A program made the translations under genes and the position numbers. Positions 60,013-64,000 of a DNA stretch of 64,000 nucleotides are shown one piece after another. The notes beneath the pieces are model-generated. The model was not told where the DNA came from. It saw only the letters and a list, made by a program, of their open reading frames with translations, and made no database searches. The stretch comes from Pseudomonadales bacterium. Its GTDB lineage: Bacteria; Pseudomonadota; Gammaproteobacteria; Pseudomonadales; Azotimanducaceae. The first letter of the stretch is position 1. Each line of letters starts with the position of its first letter. The stretch covers positions 62,001-126,000 of the forward strand of contig JANQPF010000033.1 of assembly GCA_028285415.1 (NCBI GenBank), in the 5' to 3' direction.

Positions 60013-62493
60013 CTAGGTTTCGATTTCGACGTCGATATTAGTTTCAATGACTGCGTTGACCGGGGTGTACAAATCAAACTCGATATCTGCGGTTCGCAAG
60101 GTAATTACCAGTGCGTATCGAGCTTTTTGATTGCAGACCTCAAGACTCGCTCGATTTCGCCACCAGCCCATGGTCGGCTTTACACAGAGCATATTACGTA
60201 GTGCCAACTGCGCTGCCGGTCCCCGCCATACATCGCAGTGAAGTGAGCCTGCCGATACACTTTGCGAACCAAGCATCCACCTGTTGTCTTCGGCAGCAAA
60301 ACGGACACGATCTTTTGGGTCTTCCCTTTCTTTGGTGTTGAGCCGTTGAAGAAACTCCTGCGAATCTTCAAGCGGTCGCATGAGATCGAAGCGAAGGCCG
60401 AACGACTGATAGCGTTGTGGATCGACTGAAGATGAAGCCCCGGGATTAGGTTCGATGAAATAGGACAACGTTACTTTGAGCTCAACTTCAGCTTCGCCAA
60501 GGTCCTCTAGTGTTCGCAGGGGCCATGGAAGTTGATAGTAGTGACAATCTGAAAACCGCCTGCCTCCACCTGACTTATAGGGCTGGATGTGGTTTTGTGC
60601 CACTAAGGCCAGGTCATTAATCGCAGATGCGCGGGCGCGCTCCAGAGAGGGCACTCCATAACCAAACCGCCGTAGCGAGGGATATCTGTCGCGCAGTCCT
60701 CGTGCAGCTGCCAGTTCATCCTCCATGGTCTGGGTCCATTCTGCGCTATGAACAATAAGAGCCCGTATCGTTTCCGGCCAATAATCAGGGAATTCCTCTG
60801 TCAGCATAGCCGCGATGCGGGAAACTTGAGCTGTTGCAGCACTGGTCGCGCAAAATGGAGATAGCGGCTGTCGATCAACGTCACTACCCGTCGTTAGTGT
60901 GCATAGTGAATCTGCGGTATACACGCTTTCTCCGTCAGGACTCACGACTCGATTTCCGGCCTCCATCACGACATCAGGTTTGAAAGCTGTTTTGCCCTGA
61001 GGCCAAAGCACTGAGGTCCGGCTATGCGGGCTGAGCGCCCCCACATCGACTAAAGGCTCGTGATCTTGAAGATCTTCTTCGGCGACTGCTACTTTGTTTG
61101 TATAGCCGCCGACGGTAATGGCATTCCAGGCTTGAGCGGGGTCCTCAATTGGATACTCGTCGTTTGGTAGAATTCGACTACGCTCGATATGCTCGGGAAT
61201 GTTTCCCGCTGATACCACGAATAAACGTCTCTTTGGTTCTTCTCCCTCATCTCTCAGCGCCCCTGAGGTGATCTGATCGATGGCAGCGCTCCATGTGGTT
61301 GCGCGTGAACCTGATACGTTTTCATTTGTGACCGCCATACAGAAGACGCGTTTCCGCTCAGGGTTGTTTATCTCGGAGATAGAGACTCCTGATTGGGTAA
61401 CAGCGCCATATGATTTGGGATCATTTGCTCCAAACCCATCAGGCGGAAGAAACTTCACTGACTCCAGTCGGTGTTTCAGCTCCATTTCGCTGTCGTCAAC
61501 CAAACGCGGTGTCAGATCTCCATGTAAAGCAAGTCCAGCCATCAGCGTACCGTGGCCGGCTTGGTCATCTTCTCCCCACCGTGAATTGATCGCCATCATA
61601 TCGACTGTACCCAGTGCAGGCTCAATCAGGACATGTGCTCTATTCACTCCCGTATCAAGCAGGCAGATTGCGGTGGCTTCGTTGCCGGGCCAAGTCGTCC
61701 TCTCAGCAAGGTTGACCGCCCAATCAAACTGATCTTCTCGGTTCTCATCAGTAAAAAACACTGGCGATGCGCTTGCTCGACGCAACTCCGCAATTCCAAA
61801 CGTTGCGAACAAGAGCAATTCTATCGTCACTCGGTTAGTGAAGATGGGGACGACCGTAGATTCAGGAAATCTCAACCAGTAGTGTGCTTCTCCTACAACC
61901 GCTCTTAGCTGTTGCGCGTGAGCAGAAACAGATTCTTCCGCACCCGAGAAACACCATACCTCCCACCAAAACTCGGTTTCTGGATCATCTGGAAGTGCAT
62001 TTGGATCATCTGTCCAAAACGTTTGTAGCCTGGCTACACGGAATGCTTCTATTGGTTCTACGAAGTTTCTATTCGGTGGATTGCCAGCCACCGTTAGTTC
62101 TCCACCCGTATAGTCTTCAAGAATTCGTTCCAGCACCGGTCTGGCCGCGTCTGGCACGAATAGGGCGACTGTGAGTGCTTCATTCGGCTCCATCCGAACA
62201 GCACCTGGCTTCATACCATCATCCTTTCGTTCTAGCTTGTCGACTTTTCGCTGCCGGACGATCTCTACCTCGACGTACTTTCCGCCTGCCGGTTCGATTC
62301 CGTCTGGTGTTGGGGGGGACTGCTGATTCATAACAGCAAAGGCAGTCTCGAGTTCACGTCTCAATCGCGAGCCGTGTTCCTCTCGTATCCTCGGAGCGCT
62401 CCCGCCGCCACGATATTGAGATGGGGCCTGGTATTCACCATCTCGCTTCCTCTGAGAGATATCGAGATGCGGGAGTGAGAACCGCTCGGTCAA
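60013..62493 (-). CDS. S8 subtilisin-like protease paired with an AAA+ ATPase
   Basis: An 826-residue cytosolic protease from TTG 62493 (aagga about eight bases upstream), with no signal peptide. The catalytic triad motifs are ICLLDTGVN (Asp, near residue 279), GHGTLMAG (His, near 313) and FCATSAATAQVSR (Ser, near 549). An N-terminal ~270-residue region and a C-terminal beta-rich region have no known domain. It starts five bases after the AAA+ gene, so the two are a module. Cytosolic subtilisin-AAA+ pairs recur in bacteria and are considered candidate conflict or quality-control systems; the target is unknown. Confidence 0.85.
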   Translation of the reverse strand: MTERFSLPHLDISQRKRDGEYQAPSQYRGGGSAPRIREEHGSRLRRELETAFAVMNQQSPPTPDGIEPAGGKYVEVEIVRQRKVDKLERKDDGMKPGAVRMEPNEALTVALFVPDAARPVLERILEDYTGGELTVAGNPPNRNFVEPIEAFRVARLQTFWTDDPNALPDDPETEFWWEVWCFSGAEESVSAHAQQLRAVVGEAHYWLRFPESTVVPIFTNRVTIELLLFATFGIAELRRASASPVFFTDENREDQFDWAVNLAERTTWPGNEATAICLLDTGVNRAHVLIEPALGTVDMMAINSRWGEDDQAGHGTLMAGLALHGDLTPRLVDDSEMELKHRLESVKFLPPDGFGANDPKSYGAVTQSGVSISEINNPERKRVFCMAVTNENVSGSRATTWSAAIDQITSGALRDEGEEPKRRLFVVSAGNIPEHIERSRILPNDEYPIEDPAQAWNAITVGGYTNKVAVAEEDLQDHEPLVDVGALSPHSRTSVLWPQGKTAFKPDVVMEAGNRVVSPDGESVYTADSLCTLTTGSDVDRQPLSPFCATSAATAQVSRIAAMLTEEFPDYWPETIRALIVHSAEWTQTMEDELAAARGLRDRYPSLRRFGYGVPSLERARASAINDLALVAQNHIQPYKSGGGRRFSDCHYYQLPWPLRTLEDLGEAEVELKVTLSYFIEPNPGASSSVDPQRYQSFGLRFDLMRPLEDSQEFLQRLNTKEREDPKDRVRFAAEDNRWMLGSQSVSAGSLHCDVWRGPAAQLALRNMLCVKPTMGWWRNRASLEVCNQKARYALVITLRTADIEFDLYTPVNAVIETNIDVEIET

Positions 62494-62498
62494 TTTCT

Positions 62499-63491
62499 TT
62501 AATCCTTAAACAGAGCGTCTCGCATCTCCGCTCGCTCTTCCATGCGTTGCAATATATCGACCGTCGAGAGTTGGTCTTTTTCGTCCAAAATAGCTGTCTT
62601 TACGGCATCCTCCGATGCCTGAACAACCTCTGCCTGACTCAACCCTCGTGCTGCCTCAATGAGCTTTTTCCACACCAGTCGAGGATGTTTCATCGGTCTA
62701 ATGTTGGCAGTGATTAACTTCCTTATTTGCTCGTCGCTAGGTGCCGTGAATTCGAGTACAACATCGAACCGCCGAAGCAGCGCTTTATCCAGAAGCTCGG
62801 GGTAGTTTGTTGCTGCAAGCACCACACTGTCTGTGGAATTGGTTTCTTCCATAAACTGGAGGAAGGAATTCAATACACGCCGCATTTCTGCAACATCATT
62901 CGTTGAATCTCGCCGACTACCGACCGCGTCAAACTCATCGAAGAGATAGACGCCGCGTCTTGTATTTACTTCGTCAAAGACCAACCTCAACTTAGAGGCT
63001 GTTTCTCCCATGAATCTAGTGATCAGAGCATCGAGGCGAATGACAAAGAGAGGAATTCGCAGGGTATGCGCAAGACCTTCAGCTGTCATGGTTTTTCCCG
63101 ACCCAGGCGGGCCTACGAACAAGACCCTCCTATGAGGTGTTTTACCATGCTCTCGTAGCCAGCCCCTCTTTTGCTGTTCCCGCGTAAAGAGATTCAGCTT
63201 CGAACTCAGTTTGTTGCTTAGAACAACGTCCTTTAGGGCTACCCGTGGTTCTCGCATGACCAACATGCCGCTGAGGTCGCCCCGTGGTTTTGAAAAGGAA
63301 ACCGGAACGCTCGCTCCTCGACCGGTTCGATCACGTGCTTCATCTACCGCTGCCCTAATCTCTTCGGCTGTGGTTTTGTGACCACGCCTAGCCTCGGCAG
63401 CAGCAACCTGCAACGCGATTGAAAACAAGCGCTCATCATCGTCTTTCGCGCGGCTGCGAACTATTTCAAGAACTTGTTTGGCATTCGACAT
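62499..63491 (-). CDS. AAA+ ATPase of the subtilisin pair
   Basis: ATG 63491 gives 330 residues (a second ATG at 63503 is possible). It has one AAA+ module: Walker A VGPPGSGKTMTAE (near residue 128), Walker B VYLFDEFDAVGSRRD (near 182), sensor and Arg-finger-like LLRRFDVVLEF (near 235). It belongs to the FtsH/spastin-like clade of AAA+ proteins that unfold or remodel substrates. The N-terminal ~100 residues are a helical region. It precedes the S8 protease by five bases, so it probably feeds or gates the protease. Confidence 0.88.
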   Translation of the reverse strand: MSNAKQVLEIVRSRAKDDDERLFSIALQVAAAEARRGHKTTAEEIRAAVDEARDRTGRGASVPVSFSKPRGDLSGMLVMREPRVALKDVVLSNKLSSKLNLFTREQQKRGWLREHGKTPHRRVLFVGPPGSGKTMTAEGLAHTLRIPLFVIRLDALITRFMGETASKLRLVFDEVNTRRGVYLFDEFDAVGSRRDSTNDVAEMRRVLNSFLQFMEETNSTDSVVLAATNYPELLDKALLRRFDVVLEFTAPSDEQIRKLITANIRPMKHPRLVWKKLIEAARGLSQAEVVQASEDAVKTAILDEKDQLSTVDILQRMEERAEMRDALFKD

Positions 63492-63559
63492 GCTAAGCAC
63501 CATCCTTGTGCACTGACATGTTAACGTATCTCACTCCGTACGCTTGAACTAGAGAAATC

Positions 63560-63838
63560 TCATCTGGGAACAAAATTGACCTCCAGTTCGTAGCCGACTG
63601 CTTTTGCGTACGCCTGCACTGTAGAGACAGCCGGTGACACGTCTGAATTCTCGCTTTCAAGGCGCGATATATGAGTACGACTCGTTCCCAACCTTTCGGC
63701 GACTTGCAGTTGCGTCAAGCCCGCTGCTTTCCTTAGGCTGACGAGCTTGCGTTTCAAGGTTGACCCATCGGTTGTCTTTGGTGAATCCAACTTCTTCGGT
63801 CTATCGACACAGTTTGGCGTTTTTTTGATATTGCTCAT
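63560..63838 (-). CDS. XRE-family regulator / antitoxin-like protein
   Basis: A 92-residue protein. After a Lys/Pro-rich N-terminus (TPNCVDRPKKLDSPKTT), a helix-turn-helix of XRE type (LVSLRKAAGLTQLQVAERLGTSRTHISRLESENSDVSPAVSTVQAYAKAVGYELEV). It resembles antitoxins that regulate their own gene. A perfect 10-bp inverted repeat lies six bases upstream. No toxin gene is seen within the window. It may also regulate the AAA+/S8 module 70 bases downstream. Confidence 0.85.
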   Translation of the reverse strand: MSNIKKTPNCVDRPKKLDSPKTTDGSTLKRKLVSLRKAAGLTQLQVAERLGTSRTHISRLESENSDVSPAVSTVQAYAKAVGYELEVNFVPR

Positions 63839-63843
63839 CTTGG

Positions 63844-63867
63844 CAGCGTATCATATTTGATACGCTG
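63844..63867. promoter_or_regulatory. Perfect 10-bp inverted-repeat operator
   Basis: CAGCGTATCA (63844-63853), four bases (tatt), TGATACGCTG (63858-63867). It is a perfect 10-bp inverted repeat directly upstream of the XRE gene start (63838) and is the obvious candidate for autorepression. Confidence 0.8.
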
Positions 63868-64000
63868 AGTCGATTCTGGAGGTATCTTGGGGAAGGCCTT
63901 CCCCCTGCTTCTACTCCGCATACGCGGATTTTCCGGCACCCCCTTCGAGCGGGGACACCCCGCAACGCCCCGGAGGAAGGGGCATTGCATCCCCTCAGAA
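63868..64000. repeat. GC-rich hairpin array at window edge
   Basis: In 130 bases I see several adjacent palindromes: GGGGAAGG/CCTTCCCC (about 63890-63905), CCGC/GCGG near 63927, CGGGG/CCCCG near 63949 and GCCCC/GGGGC near 63967, ending with ggggcattgcatcccc. It resembles the array near 49100 (both contain ttgcatccc). It runs out of the window, so the full extent is unknown. Confidence 0.5.

Noticed and set aside
61280-61732. 150-codon plus-strand frame inside the S8 protease gene
   Set aside because: It is antisense to catalytic-domain sequence (Asp and His motifs), so it is a shadow.
1-64000. CRISPR array or tRNA/rRNA gene
   Set aside because: I looked for regularly spaced direct repeats and for tRNA-like cloverleaf or rRNA sequence in the non-coding stretches and found none; short hairpins are isolated.

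Overview
The window looks like a chromosomal stretch of a free-living, probably marine, Gram-negative bacterium, most likely a gammaproteobacterium. The support is an outer-membrane TonB-dependent receptor, a BamA-family protein, several lipoproteins with clear lipoboxes, an OmpR/CpxA-type two-component pair and a LysR regulator. No rRNA, tRNA or CRISPR array was recognised.

Positions 1-28.8 kb read as ordinary chromosome. They hold a beta-propeller protein with a lipoprotein, a calcineurin-like phosphoesterase, a Dps protein, a DsbA/FrnE-like protein coupled to an FAD monooxygenase, a degenerate alpha/beta-hydrolase lipoprotein and a secreted S8 protease lipoprotein. A minus-strand envelope block follows: three DUF4397 lipoproteins, a sensor kinase and response regulator, a BamA-like protein and a TonB receptor. 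After a few small secreted proteins comes a LysR / TauD-type dioxygenase / peroxiredoxin-like operon. Several hairpin terminators mark the transcription units.

From about 29 kb to the end the sequence is accessory. It holds (i) a three-gene operon with a divergent nitrilase-like protein (29.0-32.0 kb); (ii) a secreted DUF1036-PDZ protein, a candidate effector and a likely immunity protein (32.6-35.0 kb), bracketed by a broken relaxase fragment and a broken serine-resolvase fragment; (iii) a HigBA toxin-antitoxin pair with a coupled third gene and a palindromic operator (37.5-38.9 kb); (iv) a mobilizable-element backbone with a short tyrosine recombinase, MobC-like protein, relaxase, VirD4/TraG coupling protein and two envelope proteins (39.5-59.7 kb); (v) an AAA+ ATPase/subtilisin pair and an XRE regulator with a perfect operator palindrome (60.0-63.9 kb).

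The most notable cargo lies at 49.5-54.2 kb. An XRE regulator and an ImmA/IrrE protease precede a protein resembling the alpha-glutamyl/putrescinyl-thymine pyrophosphorylase (formerly 5-hmdU kinase helical domain) family. This converges on, and overlaps, an operon of a Rossmann-like protein, an Nmad2-like nucleotide-modification-associated protein and a MazG-type protein with a MazG C-terminal domain. I infer a nucleotide- or DNA-base-directed conflict system. A second striking feature is a FimB-sized tyrosine recombinase gene next to two 22-bp inversely oriented near-identical sites about 100 bp apart.

All family names come from reading motifs by eye; none was checked against a database.
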